NCBI RefSeq assembly: GCF_004366075.1 | Contig: NZ_SODU01000003.1 | Span: 1,550,001 to 1,614,000 of the forward strand | Length of the DNA: 64,000 nucleotides | From: Kribbella pratensis | GTDB lineage: Bacteria > Actinomycetota > Actinomycetes > Propionibacteriales > Kribbellaceae | Direction: 5' to 3' | Shown here: piece by piece, positions 6,495 through 15,937 of the stretch | Position numbering within the stretch: position 1 is the stretch's first letter | How the letters are laid out: the number at the start of each line of letters is the position of its first letter | Program-made: the position numbers and the translations under genes | Notes under the pieces: model-generated | The model's input: only the letters and a program-made list of their open reading frames with translations | What the model was told of the DNA's origin: nothing | The model's database searches: none

Positions 6495-8930
6495 GTGACA
6501 TCACTCAAGACCTTCGACCTGACCACCGACGGCGGTGCTGCCTGGACCGTGCAAGCGGTCGAAGGTCCGGCCCCTGACGGCCTGATCGGCCGCGCCGTGG
6601 CCGCGACCGTGCCGGGCGAGGTGCACACCGACCTGCTCGCCGCCGGCGAGATCCCCGACCCGTTCGACGGCGACAACGAGTCGGCGCTGCACTGGATCGG
6701 CCGCACCCGCTGGAGTTTCCGGACCACGTTCAGCTGGGCTGCCGACGGCAACGATCGGCAGGAGTTGGTGGCCGAGGGCCTGGACACGGTCGCGACAGTC
6801 ACCCTGAACGGCCAGGAGCTCGGCCGGACCGCGAACCAGCACCGCTCGTACCGGTTCGACGTCACCGGCGTGCTGGTTGCCGGGGACAACGAGCTGGTGA
6901 TCGAGTTCGAGGGTCCGGTGGCGGCGGCCGAGGCGGAGCGGGCGAAGGTCGGCAGCTGGCCGCACACCAACCTGCACCCGTACAACGAGCTGCGGAAGAT
7001 GGCCTCGAACTTCGGCTGGGACTGGGGACCGGACGTCGCGACCGCAGGGATCTGGCGGCCGATCCGGATCGAGTCCTGGTCCGGCGTACGCATCGACTCG
7101 GTCCGCCCGCTGGCGGGCGCCGATGGCGTTCTGAACACCTTTGTCTCGCTGGTCTGGACCGACACCGCCGCCGAGTACGCCACCGTCACCGTGGAGGTCG
7201 GCGGTACGACGCAGTCCACGAGCGTCAAGCCCGGCACCGACACCGCCGTCGTCACCAACAGGGTCCCCGCGGTGGATCTCTGGTGGCCGCGCGGGTACGG
7301 CGAACAACCGTTGTACGACGTGACGGTGACGCTGGCCGACGACACGTGGACCGGCCGGGTCGGCTTCCGGGACATCACCCTGAACGTTGCCCCGGACAAC
7401 GACGGTACGCCGTTCGTGCTGTCCGTGAACGGCAAGCCGATCTACATCCGCGGCGCGAACTGGATCCCCGACGACGCATTCGTCACCCGCCTGAACGCGG
7501 ACACGTACCGGACGAGCATCGAGGACGCGGTCGACGCCGGCATGAACCTGCTGCGGGTCTGGGGCGGCGGGATCTACGAGAGCGAGGACTTCTACGACGT
7601 CTGCGACGAGCTGGGAATCCTGGTCTGGCAGGACTTCCTGTTCGCGTGTGCGGCGTACTCCGAGGAGGAGCCGCTCCGGAGCGAGGTCGAGGCCGAGGCC
7701 CGCGAGGCCGTCACCCGGCTGAGCCGGCACGCCAGCCTCGCGGTGTGGAACGGCAACAACGAGAACATCTGGGGGTACGTCGAGTGGGGCTGGCGGGTCC
7801 CGCTCGCCGGGCGGCCGTGGGGCGCGGGGTACTACCTCGACCTGCTGCCGAAGATCGTCGCGGAGCTCGACCCGCGGACGCCGTACTCGGCCGGTAGCCC
7901 GTACTCGTTCGACCAGTTCATCCACCCGAACGACGACCGGCACGGGACGATGCACATCTGGGACGTCTGGAACCAGGTGGACTACACGACGTACCGCAAG
8001 TACAAGCCGCGGTTCGTGTCGGAGTTCGGGTTCCAGGGGCCGCCGGCGTGGTCGACGCTGACGTCGGTCGTGCACGACTCGCCCCTGGATCCGTACGGTT
8101 CGCAGATGCTGGTGCACCAGAAGGCCTTCGAGGGCAACCTCAAGCTGGAGCGAGGGCTCGGCGATCACCTGCCGATCTGGAAGGACATCGACGACTGGCA
8201 CTGGACGACGCAGCTGAACCAGGCCCGGGCGATTGCCTACGGCATCGAGCACTTCCGCAGCCTGTTCCCGTTGAACACCGGCGCGGTCGTCTGGCAGCTG
8301 AACGACAACTGGCCGGTGGTCTCGTGGGCGGCCGTCGACGGGCACGGTATCCGGAAGCCGTTGTGGTACGCGTTGAAGCGCGTGTACGCCGATCGGCTGC
8401 TGACCGTGCAGCCACGGGAGGACCAGTTGGTCGTTGCCGCACACAACGACACCGACGCGACCTGGTCGACCGAGGTGACCGTCACACGGCGTTCGACGAC
8501 AGGCGATGAGGTGCTGGCCCGGGAGACGTTCGCGATCGAGATCGCGGCGCGCTCGGCGATCGTCAGCGAGCTTCCGGAGTCGGTTGCGGTTGCGTCGAAC
8601 CCGCGCGCCGAATACCTGGAGGTGCGGGGCGCCGACGGCGTCACGGCGTACTGGTACTTCGTCGAGGACACCGAACTGCAACTCGCGGGCGACGCCTACA
8701 CCTCCACGGTCACGCCGACGGAGGGCGGGTACGACGTGACCGTCACCGCGACCGCACTGGCGAAGGACCTCGCGCTGTTCCCGGACCGGCTGGACGCAGC
8801 GGCACGCGTGGACTCGTGCCTCATCACCCTGTCCGCGGGCGAGAGCCACACCTTCCACGTCACCGGAGCATCCGCTCCCGAGCAGGTCGCCGTACCCGTC
8901 CTGCGGTCGGTCAACGACCTGCTGGCCTAG
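6495..8930 (+). CDS. Beta-mannosidase, glycoside hydrolase family 2
   Basis: 811 residues, within the usual 800-850 of the family. Order: jelly-roll sugar-binding domain, immunoglobulin-like domain, TIM-barrel catalytic domain, C-terminal beta domains. The acid/base is Glu423 in WNGNNEN; the nucleophile is Glu510 in FVSEFGFQG. It removes terminal beta-mannose from oligosaccharides such as mannan or N-glycan fragments. There is no signal peptide, so it acts on imported sugars. The GTG at 6495 follows GGAG by 7 bases. The shared operator links it to the upstream sugar operon. Confidence 0.93.
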   Translation: MTSLKTFDLTTDGGAAWTVQAVEGPAPDGLIGRAVAATVPGEVHTDLLAAGEIPDPFDGDNESALHWIGRTRWSFRTTFSWAADGNDRQELVAEGLDTVATVTLNGQELGRTANQHRSYRFDVTGVLVAGDNELVIEFEGPVAAAEAERAKVGSWPHTNLHPYNELRKMASNFGWDWGPDVATAGIWRPIRIESWSGVRIDSVRPLAGADGVLNTFVSLVWTDTAAEYATVTVEVGGTTQSTSVKPGTDTAVVTNRVPAVDLWWPRGYGEQPLYDVTVTLADDTWTGRVGFRDITLNVAPDNDGTPFVLSVNGKPIYIRGANWIPDDAFVTRLNADTYRTSIEDAVDAGMNLLRVWGGGIYESEDFYDVCDELGILVWQDFLFACAAYSEEEPLRSEVEAEAREAVTRLSRHASLAVWNGNNENIWGYVEWGWRVPLAGRPWGAGYYLDLLPKIVAELDPRTPYSAGSPYSFDQFIHPNDDRHGTMHIWDVWNQVDYTTYRKYKPRFVSEFGFQGPPAWSTLTSVVHDSPLDPYGSQMLVHQKAFEGNLKLERGLGDHLPIWKDIDDWHWTTQLNQARAIAYGIEHFRSLFPLNTGAVVWQLNDNWPVVSWAAVDGHGIRKPLWYALKRVYADRLLTVQPREDQLVVAAHNDTDATWSTEVTVTRRSTTGDEVLARETFAIEIAARSAIVSELPESVAVASNPRAEYLEVRGADGVTAYWYFVEDTELQLAGDAYTSTVTPTEGGYDVTVTATALAKDLALFPDRLDAAARVDSCLITLSAGESHTFHVTGASAPEQVAVPVLRSVNDLLA

Positions 8931-8939
8931 GGTGAGTGG

Positions 8940-9803
8940 GTGACCTGGGGGAAGCGTGTTGCGGTCGGGCTGTTCCTGCTGACCGTTGTCGGGTGCAGTG
9001 ATACGAAGCCGACGGCCGGAGTGGTGACTGAGACACCTCAGACTCGCGCTCCGGCCGCGCCGGTGCGTACAGTTCGGCCGACCCTTGCGCCCGTGCAGGT
9101 CAGACCAGGTGCCTCCAGCAACACGAAGCTGATGCCAGTGCTGGATCACGGGCCGCGGAACAAGAAGCAGATCGCGTTGACATTCGACGCTGACCTCACT
9201 GCGCTGATGCGGAAGCGGCTGCTCTCCGGGAAGGTCAAGTCGTACTACAACAAGGCCCTGGTCGACGAGCTTCGAGCGATGCATGTGCCGGCGACCATGT
9301 TCCTGACGGGCATGTGGATGGAGCAGTACCCGCAGGTGGTTCGGGAGCTCGCCAACGACCCGCTGTTCGAGCTGGGGACGCACACCTACGACCACCGCGG
9401 TTTCGCCAAGCACTGTTACACCCTCGGGACAGTGCCGCCCGGCGAGATGCTCGCCGATGTACGGCGGGCCGTCGTGCAACTGGACCAGCTGGATCCGCAC
9501 GCCACCAGGTGGTTCCGCTTCCCCGGCGGGTGCTACGACGCCACCGCACTGCACGAGCTGGCACCGGCCGGTGTCACCGCAGTCGGGCTAGATGTGCCAG
9601 GTGCGGATGGGTTCGCCAAGTCAGCGCAGCCGATCGTCAAGCAAGTCCTCGACCACGTGCAGAACGGGTCGATCGTCGTACTCCACATGCACGGCGGCGA
9701 CAATGCGCCGTACACAGCACAGGCGGTCGGCCCGATCGTGCGCGAGCTACGCGCCCGCGGCTACGAGCTGGTCACCGTGACTCGGTTGGTCAGTCGACGT
9801 TGA
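8940..9803 (+). CDS. Lipoprotein polysaccharide deacetylase (NodB domain)
   Basis: 287 residues. A short signal sequence ends in a lipobox (TVVGC, Cys around residue 18), so the mature protein is lipid-anchored outside the membrane. A Thr/Pro-rich linker precedes the NodB domain: ALTFDADL, the metal His pair in HTYDH, RFPGGCYD, and VVLHMHGG. The first motif reads FDAD rather than FDDG, a known variant. It should deacetylate or de-O-acylate cell-wall or extracellular polysaccharide. Its 3' end overlaps the convergent dehydrogenase gene by 14 bases. Confidence 0.88.
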   Translation: MTWGKRVAVGLFLLTVVGCSDTKPTAGVVTETPQTRAPAAPVRTVRPTLAPVQVRPGASSNTKLMPVLDHGPRNKKQIALTFDADLTALMRKRLLSGKVKSYYNKALVDELRAMHVPATMFLTGMWMEQYPQVVRELANDPLFELGTHTYDHRGFAKHCYTLGTVPPGEMLADVRRAVVQLDQLDPHATRWFRFPGGCYDATALHELAPAGVTAVGLDVPGADGFAKSAQPIVKQVLDHVQNGSIVVLHMHGGDNAPYTAQAVGPIVRELRARGYELVTVTRLVSRR

Positions 9804-11250
9804 CGGCGACGTACTTGACTTCCAGGTATTCCTCGATGCCGACGCTGCCGCCCTCGCGGCCGAGGCCGGACTGTTTCACGCCGCCGAACGGTGCGGCGGG
9901 GTTGGAGACGATGCCCTGGTTGAGGCCGATCATCCCGGCCTCGAGCCGTTCGGACACCCGGAGCGCGCGGCTCAGGTCCTTGGTGAACAGGTAGGACACC
10001 AGGCCGAACTCGGTGTCGTTGGCCATCCGCACGGCCTCGTCCTCGGTGTCGAACGCCGTCAGCGGGGCGACCGGTCCGAAGATCTCCTCCTTCTGCAGCC
10101 GGGCACTCTGCGGCACGTCGGCCAGCACCGTCGGCTGGAAGAAGTAGCCGTTGCCCTCGGCAACCGCCCCGCCGGTCAGCGCGCGGGCGCCCTGCGCGAT
10201 CGCGTCAGCGACAAGATCGGCGACCTTGTCCCGCTGCTTCCCATCGATCAGCGGGCCGACGTCGACACCGTCCTCGGTGCCGCGGCCGACCTTCAGCCCG
10301 GCCATCCGCTCGGTCAGCCGGGTCGCGAACTCGGCCATCACCGACGACTGCACGTAGATCCGGTTGGCCGCCGTACAGGCCTCGCCGCCGTTGCGCATCT
10401 TGGCCAGCATCGTGCCTTCGACGGCCTTGTCCAGGTCCGCGTCCTCGAACACCAGCAGCGGCGCGTTCCCGCCGAGCTCCATGCTGGTCCGCAGTACCTG
10501 CTCCGACGCCTGCTCGAGCAGCTTGCGGCCGACCGGGGTCGAGCCGGTGAAGGAGAGCTTGCGGGCGCGGCCGTCACGGATCAGCGGCTCCATCACGCCG
10601 CCCGAGTCGTGTGTGGTGACCACGTTGAGCACGCCGGCCGGGAGTCCGGCCTCGGTCATCAGCTCGGCCAGCTTGAGCATCGACAGCGGCGTCTGCGAGG
10701 CCGGCTTGATCACCATCGTGCAGCCGGCCGCGACCGCCGGGCCGATCTTGCGGGCGCCCATCGCCGCGGGGAAGTTCCACGGTGTGATCAGCAGGCACGG
10801 GCCGACCGGCTGGCGCATCACCAGGAAGCGGCTCGCACCGTTCGGCGCGATCTGGTAGCCGCCGTCGATCCGGACCGCTTCCTCGGCGAACCAGCGGAAG
10901 AACTCGGCCGCATAGGCGATCTCGCCCTTCGACTCGGCGACCGGCTTGCCCATCTCGAGCGTCATCAGCAGCGCGAGGTCGTCGGCCCGCTCGGTCATCA
11001 GCTCATAGGTACGGCGGAGGATCTCGCCACGCTCTCGCGGTGCCGTCGCGGCCCACTCGGCCTGTGCGGCGACCGCGGCGTCCAGCGCAGCCATACCGTC
11101 CGCCGGGCTTGCGTCGGCCACGTCGCAGAGCGTCGTACCGGTGGCCGGGTCCTCGACGGCGAGGGTCTTGCCGCTGCCGGCCGCCACCCACTTGCCGCCG
11201 ATGAACAACTCGGTCGGACACGCCTCGACGACTTCGCGCTCTCGTGACAT
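9790..11250 (-). CDS. gabD: NAD(P)-dependent succinate-semialdehyde dehydrogenase
   Basis: 486 residues, full aldehyde dehydrogenase length. The general base is Glu258 (MELGGNAP) and the nucleophile Cys292 (GEACTAAN). The substrate-binding region and the C-terminal NPAAPFGGVKQSG motif match the GabD branch. It oxidises succinate semialdehyde to succinate in the 4-aminobutyrate route. No transaminase is adjacent. The hydroxyproline pathway at 39-45 kb needs a 2-oxoglutarate semialdehyde dehydrogenase and none is in that operon; this enzyme could supply that activity, but that is speculation. Confidence 0.88.
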   Translation of the reverse strand: MSREREVVEACPTELFIGGKWVAAGSGKTLAVEDPATGTTLCDVADASPADGMAALDAAVAAQAEWAATAPRERGEILRRTYELMTERADDLALLMTLEMGKPVAESKGEIAYAAEFFRWFAEEAVRIDGGYQIAPNGASRFLVMRQPVGPCLLITPWNFPAAMGARKIGPAVAAGCTMVIKPASQTPLSMLKLAELMTEAGLPAGVLNVVTTHDSGGVMEPLIRDGRARKLSFTGSTPVGRKLLEQASEQVLRTSMELGGNAPLLVFEDADLDKAVEGTMLAKMRNGGEACTAANRIYVQSSVMAEFATRLTERMAGLKVGRGTEDGVDVGPLIDGKQRDKVADLVADAIAQGARALTGGAVAEGNGYFFQPTVLADVPQSARLQKEEIFGPVAPLTAFDTEDEAVRMANDTEFGLVSYLFTKDLSRALRVSERLEAGMIGLNQGIVSNPAAPFGGVKQSGLGREGGSVGIEEYLEVKYVAVNVD

Positions 11251-11284
11251 GAGTCTGCCTCTCGACTAGGGGGCAGTACCCAGA

Positions 11285-12391
11285 TTAAGCCGTGGCTATG
11301 AGCGGGGGTGCGGACCTCGGGACCGTGCGGACGATCCGGGTCAGCGCGGCCGCGACGTTGCGCAGGATGGACGAGCGGATCAGCCCGTCGAAGGCCAGCG
11401 GGACGATCATGATCTCGTCGGCGGTGGTCTCGGCGACCAGCCGGCCCAGCGCGGCCGCCACCGTCGTACGGGAGCCGACGATGTGTCCGGGATAGTCCAG
11501 CAGACGTTCGGCTCGCCCGCGCTCGCGTCCGGTCAGCGGGGGTTCCAGCAATGCCATCAGCTCGCCCGACGTCACGCGCGGTCCTGCAGCGGCCAGGCGT
11601 GTCTGCACCCGGACGTATTCGGCGAACCGGACCAGCGCCTCCTCGTCCGAGTCCGCTGCCACCACTCCGACCGTGGCTGCGATGTACGGGCGCGTCTGCG
11701 GCCCGGTCGGCTCGAAGTGCTCGCGGTACGCCGCCATCGCAGCAGGTGTCGTTGCCGCCGCGCAGTGATGCGTGAGGAAGACCGGCAGCCCACGTGCGGC
11801 GGCCGTCATCGCAGCAGCCGGGCGATCGGCCAGCACGAACACAGGTGGCGGCTGTCCGGCCAGCGACAGCCGTACGTCGCCGACCGGCGCCCGTCCCGGC
11901 GTTCCGTCGCGTAGGAAGCCGCACAGCTCGTCCAGGCGCTGCGGAAACGTGTCTCGCGCACCGCCTGCAAGTGCAGCCGCAGTACTGGACGCAACGCTGC
12001 TTTGTTCGGCCACACCGAGGTCGATCCGACCCGGGTACGCCGCAGCGAGCGCTGCGAACTGCTCAGCGACCACCAGCGGCTGATGGTTGGTCAGAAGGAG
12101 CCCGCCGGCTCCCAGCCGGATGCGGTCGGTTCGTGCAGCCAGGACGGCTGCCAGCACCGCCGGCGCTGCACCGCCGACGCCTCGGACACCATGCTGCTCG
12201 CCTATCCAGAACCGGCGGTACCCGAGGTCATCAGCGGCCAGTGCCACCTCCGCCGTCTCCCGGAGCGCGGCCGCAGCCGACTGACCGGGCAGCTGCGGTA
12301 CGACGTCCAGCACAGAGTGAGCCGAGACAGTCAAACCGGGAACGGGTGGAGTGAGCACCAGCCCACGGTCCCAGCGCCGGGCCCGATCCAC
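11285..12391 (-). CDS. LLM-class flavin-dependent oxidoreductase (luciferase-like)
   Basis: Up to 368 residues with the bacterial-luciferase TIM-barrel pattern: FWIGEQHG, IRLGAGGLLLTNHQPL and PGRIDLGV. Members are FMNH2 or F420 dependent monooxygenases or reductases; the substrate is unknown. The start is uncertain. The ATG at 12391 lies in a GGGGG-containing hairpin, while the GTG at 12358 begins just before the typical VLDVVP segment. It precedes gabD by 34 bases on the same strand and may be co-transcribed. Confidence 0.82.
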   Translation of the reverse strand: MDRARRWDRGLVLTPPVPGLTVSAHSVLDVVPQLPGQSAAAALRETAEVALAADDLGYRRFWIGEQHGVRGVGGAAPAVLAAVLAARTDRIRLGAGGLLLTNHQPLVVAEQFAALAAAYPGRIDLGVAEQSSVASSTAAALAGGARDTFPQRLDELCGFLRDGTPGRAPVGDVRLSLAGQPPPVFVLADRPAAAMTAAARGLPVFLTHHCAAATTPAAMAAYREHFEPTGPQTRPYIAATVGVVAADSDEEALVRFAEYVRVQTRLAAAGPRVTSGELMALLEPPLTGRERGRAERLLDYPGHIVGSRTTVAAALGRLVAETTADEIMIVPLAFDGLIRSSILRNVAAALTRIVRTVPRSAPPLIATA

Positions 12392-12582
12392 ATGGGGGTT
12401 CGGCCCCCAACTTCCGCGCCGCCTGCCCCCATCCGCACGGCGGGTTTCCGCAGGGTGAATTTGGGTGTTCGGGGCTCTTGTTCCGGCAGGTACCGCGCAG
12501 GCATCGTTCCGGTCTACCCGCCTGCTGCCACCACAGGCCGTCGAGGTGCTGATTACAGCGAAAATATGGGGGCCGACTACCC

Positions 12583-15500
12583 ATGCCCGGGCCCAGGGGG
12601 CGGTGGCAGCCTGAGCGCGTGCTCAACTCCGCGATCCGCACCGGCCAGCCAGACATCTGGTGGTCCGCGGGCCTGCGGCCGCACGAGCTGACCCACGCGC
12701 GCACCCGGTCCGCACCGGCCTGGGCCGCGTACGTGGAACGCAGTACTTCCCTCCCACCGAGCGCGCCTGCCGCCGGTCGAGACCCTGCAGGGACCGGTGT
12801 TCCCGGCGGCCACACTTCAGGTGGGGCGGCCGCGACAGCGGATGGGTCCGGCACGGACTGGCGGCAGGCGCTCATGCATTGTCTGGCACCCCTGCTGGAC
12901 TCGGCCCGCCAGGACCTGGCCGCGGCCGGCCACACCGGAGCCGTCGCCGAGGAGTTCTTGCATCGGCTCGGCCTCCGGCTGGTGAAGCTGGCCGCGCGGA
13001 CGCTGGTCCTGGAGCTCGCCCGGGCCCGGGACCGCGGCGAGCTGGCCGGTGACACCCCGGCCGAACGCTTCCTGGACTTCACCCGCCGGCTCGTCGGAGG
13101 GAGCGAGCTGGCGGAGTTCCTGGCCGCCTACCCGGTACTGGCCCGGGTCCTGAGCGAGTCGTGCCGACAGGGCGTCGAGGGACACCTCGAGCTGGTGGCA
13201 CGACTCGCTGAGGACCGCGAATCACTGGTCACCGGGCTGCTGGGCGGCCGGGACCCCGGTGCCGTGACCGCGATCGAGCCCAGCGGCGATCCGCACCGCG
13301 GCGGACGCTGCACCGCGATCCTCACCTTCGCGGACGGTCAGCGGGTGGTCTACAAGCCGCGGTCGCTCGAGCTGCACGGGCACTTCAACACCTTCGTGGA
13401 CTGGTTGAACACGCGCTCCACGCTGGGCATCCGCACGGTCCGGCTGCTTCCCCGCGACGGCTACGGCTGGCAGGAGTACGTCGTCCACGAGCCGTGTACC
13501 GACCCGGCCGGCGTACGGCGGTTCTACCAGCGGCAGGGCGCCTTGCTGGCGTTGCTCTACGTGCTCGACGGCACGGACATGCACTTCGAGAACCTGATCG
13601 CCGCGGGCGACCAGCCCGTACTGGTGGACATCGAAACGCTGTTCCACCCCAGTCCGGTGCCGGTGTCCGCGCTGACCCTCGATCCGGCGCACCGTTCGCT
13701 CGTCGGATCGGTGTTCCGCACGGCGCTGCTGCCGCTGCTCGTGCCGGGTGAGCACGGCGTCTCGGACCTGTCCGGGCTCGGCGGGCACGCGGGCTCGGTG
13801 ACACCCGCCAGTGTGGTCGACTGGGCCGACGCCGGTCTGGACTCGATGCACCTGGTACGGCGACCTGGGCAGCGGCGGAGCGCCGCCAACCGTCCGACGC
13901 TCGACGGACAGCTGATGGATCCGCGGGATCACGAAACCGCCCTGATCACCGGGTTCCAGGCCGCGTATGAGGCGATCGCCTGGCACCGTGACGAATTCTT
14001 GGGGCCGGACGGCTTGCTGGCGGCCTGTGCTGCTGACCAGATGCGATTCGTGCCCCGCAGCACCAGCCTGTACACGAGCCTGCTGGACGAGTCGACCCAT
14101 CCGGACGCGCTGCGGGACGCGGCCGGCCGGAGTCAGCTGCTCGATCTGCTGTGGGACGCGGACGAGTCGCTGCAGGCGATCGTCCCCTTCGAGCTGGCCG
14201 ACCTGTGGGCGGGCGACGTACCGCTGTTCACGGCTCGCCCGGACAGCCGGGACGTGTGGGCCTCCGACGGCACGCGGGTTGCCGATGTTCTCGCCACCGA
14301 TGGCCTGACCGCGGTCCAGGCGAAGGTCGCGAGCCTCGGCGACATCGACGAGCACCGCCAGACGTGGCTGATCTCCGCATCGCTCGCCACCCGCCCGGAG
14401 CCGATCACGCACGCCACCACGGGCATCCGGGCACACGTGGGAGCGACCGTACCGGACCCCGACCAGCTACTGGCCGCGGCCGTGGACATCGCCGACGAGG
14501 TCATGGCGCAGGTGGTCAGCGACCCGGGCGGTGCGGCCAACTGGCTCGGCCTCGAACTGATCGACGACCATCACTGGGCTGTCCGTCAGATGGGCGCCGG
14601 CCTGTCCAACGGCTACACGGGTACGGCGCTCTTCCTCGCGCAGGTCGGCGTACTGACCGGAGCGGACAAGTACTGCGAGTTGGCCCGGGACGCGATCCGT
14701 CCGCTCCCCCAGCTGCTCGAGGCCCTGGCCTGCGACCCGGAGTCCGCAGCTCTGGTCGGCCCGGGCTTCCACGGCCTCGGGGGCATCAGCTACGGGCTCA
14801 ACCGGCTGTCCGCGCTCCTCGGCGACCCCGACCTCGCCAACTGGCTGGCCGCGGCGCTGGAGCTCAGCGAACGGCTCGAAACCGATCCCACCGAATTCCC
14901 GTCGTACGCCGAAGGCGCGGCGGGTGGGCTGGCCGCGATGCAAGCAGTGCAAGGCTTTCCGGCCGCCGGCCGACTGGCCGAGCGCTACGCGAATCACCTG
15001 GTGACAACCGTCGAGAGCGGACTCCGTGGCCGAGTAGCAGCGGACCACGGCTTCGCTCGCGGCTTCCAGGGAATCGCGTGGTCGCTCGGCCAGTACGGCG
15101 TACCCGGCGACCGGTACCTGGACGCAGCTCGCACAGCGGCCGACCTGGATCGCCACAGCGGTCCGGGTGGACCTGGCTGGTGCTCTGGTGACGCGGGAAC
15201 CGCTCTGGCGCGGGCCGCGACCGGAGTACCCGCGGACCTCGACGCCTACCTGAGGGCCGCAACACAACGACCGGTGCTCGCCGACCTGAGTCTGTGCCAC
15301 GGCGAGCTCGGCGCGGTGGAGTCACTCGTGTGGCTCGCCGCACGTGAGTACCCAACTGCAGAGGCGGCACGGCGACGTCGTGCCGGGTTGGTGCTCGCGG
15401 CAGTACAGCAGTACGGACCGCAATGCGGGACACCCCGTGCCATACCGTCTCCAGGCCTGCTGACCGGTCTGGCAGGAATCGGTTACGGACTGCTCCGACT

Positions 15501-15588
15501 TGCGTTCCCCGAGAGGGTTCCGTCCGTGCTGCTGCTCGAACCAACCGCCGGGCCGCGGTGTGGCACAGCACCAGAGCCCACAGTGTGA
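12583..15588 (+). CDS. lanM: Class II lanthipeptide synthetase LanM (dehydratase plus LanC-like cyclase)
   Basis: 1001 residues. After about 90 low-complexity residues comes the DUF4135 kinase-like dehydratase: Lys258 in VVYKPRS, Asp332/His334/Asn337 in TDMHFENL, and Asp349/Glu351 in VDIETLF. The C-terminal third is LanC-like, with zinc ligands Cys867 (GWCSG), Cys905 and His906 (LCHGELG). The usual catalytic His of the GFxHG loop is Arg826 (GFARGFQG), and the usual Asp before GxAG appears to be Ser774 (SYAEGAAG). This suggests altered or absent cyclisation. No LanT, protease or immunity gene is adjacent. The start is uncertain; a GTG at 12619 is possible. It is followed by a small peptide gene after 13 bases. 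Confidence 0.93.
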   Translation: MPGPRGRWQPERVLNSAIRTGQPDIWWSAGLRPHELTHARTRSAPAWAAYVERSTSLPPSAPAAGRDPAGTGVPGGHTSGGAAATADGSGTDWRQALMHCLAPLLDSARQDLAAAGHTGAVAEEFLHRLGLRLVKLAARTLVLELARARDRGELAGDTPAERFLDFTRRLVGGSELAEFLAAYPVLARVLSESCRQGVEGHLELVARLAEDRESLVTGLLGGRDPGAVTAIEPSGDPHRGGRCTAILTFADGQRVVYKPRSLELHGHFNTFVDWLNTRSTLGIRTVRLLPRDGYGWQEYVVHEPCTDPAGVRRFYQRQGALLALLYVLDGTDMHFENLIAAGDQPVLVDIETLFHPSPVPVSALTLDPAHRSLVGSVFRTALLPLLVPGEHGVSDLSGLGGHAGSVTPASVVDWADAGLDSMHLVRRPGQRRSAANRPTLDGQLMDPRDHETALITGFQAAYEAIAWHRDEFLGPDGLLAACAADQMRFVPRSTSLYTSLLDESTHPDALRDAAGRSQLLDLLWDADESLQAIVPFELADLWAGDVPLFTARPDSRDVWASDGTRVADVLATDGLTAVQAKVASLGDIDEHRQTWLISASLATRPEPITHATTGIRAHVGATVPDPDQLLAAAVDIADEVMAQVVSDPGGAANWLGLELIDDHHWAVRQMGAGLSNGYTGTALFLAQVGVLTGADKYCELARDAIRPLPQLLEALACDPESAALVGPGFHGLGGISYGLNRLSALLGDPDLANWLAAALELSERLETDPTEFPSYAEGAAGGLAAMQAVQGFPAAGRLAERYANHLVTTVESGLRGRVAADHGFARGFQGIAWSLGQYGVPGDRYLDAARTAADLDRHSGPGGPGWCSGDAGTALARAATGVPADLDAYLRAATQRPVLADLSLCHGELGAVESLVWLAAREYPTAEAARRRRAGLVLAAVQQYGPQCGTPRAIPSPGLLTGLAGIGYGLLRLAFPERVPSVLLLEPTAGPRCGTAPEPTV

Positions 15589-15601
15589 CAAGGGGAACAG
15601 C

Positions 15602-15811
15602 ATGACCGCCCAGCACCACGATGTTCAGCACCACCATCCGGCCGACGAGCCGTCCGCGGCGCCGGACCGCACCGACCCGCTCGGCCCGATCACGTTGCCG
15701 ACGCGGCACAAGGTCGGCGCCCGGGCGATGGCCCTGGTCGGAATCGTCGGCCTGAGCGCCGCGGCGGCCGCCGTCGTGGTCCCCGACGGCCTCCCGTTCG
15801 GGACGACCTAG
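15602..15811 (+). CDS. 69-residue Cys-free membrane peptide; possible LanM substrate or accessory
   Basis: The ATG at 15602 follows AGGGGA and lies 13 bases after the lanM stop, so the two are co-transcribed. The peptide has a His-rich N-terminus (HHDVQHHH), an acidic/Pro segment, LPTRHK, one predicted membrane helix at about residues 42-61, and ends PDGLPFGTT. It contains no cysteine, so it cannot form lanthionine, although Ser/Thr residues could be dehydrated. It may be an unusual precursor, a membrane docking or immunity peptide, or unrelated. An in-frame extension to 15500 overlaps lanM and lacks a ribosome site. Confidence 0.75.
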   Translation: MTAQHHDVQHHHPADEPSAAPDRTDPLGPITLPTRHKVGARAMALVGIVGLSAAAAAVVVPDGLPFGTT

Positions 15812-15843
15812 GCCGGACGACCTGCTGGACGACACCAGCAAGC

Positions 15844-15897
15844 GTTCGACGCAGTGGCCGGCCGCCCCGTCCGGGAGTGGCCGGCCACCGGTCGAAC
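15844..15897 (+). terminator. Strong two-part hairpin after the lanM operon
   Basis: Arms are GTTCGAC and GTGGCCGGCC paired with GGCCGGCCAC and GTCGAAC, separated by small internal loops, with a 15-base terminal loop. It lies 33 bases after the peptide stop and 41 before the regulator start. It fits a terminator for lanM-peptide or an attenuator that lowers read-through into the regulator. Confidence 0.75.
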
Positions 15898-15937
15898 TGC
15901 CTGCGGTGACAACCATCAGTCGTTACAGTTGGCAATC

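Noticed and set aside
6501..9554. 1017-residue antisense frame across the mannosidase and deacetylase genes
   Set aside because: Spans two recognisable genes on the other strand and has shadow-frame composition.
12392..12582. Possible lanthipeptide precursor upstream of lanM
   Set aside because: A frame from a GTG near 12456 contains Cys and Ser/Thr but runs on into lanM in another frame, has no leader-like sequence and no stop before it.
15500..15601. N-terminal extension of the Cys-free peptide containing CCCS
   Set aside because: It lies within the 3' end of lanM and has no ribosome site; AGGGGA directly precedes the ATG at 15602. Cysteines there would be in a leader, not a core.
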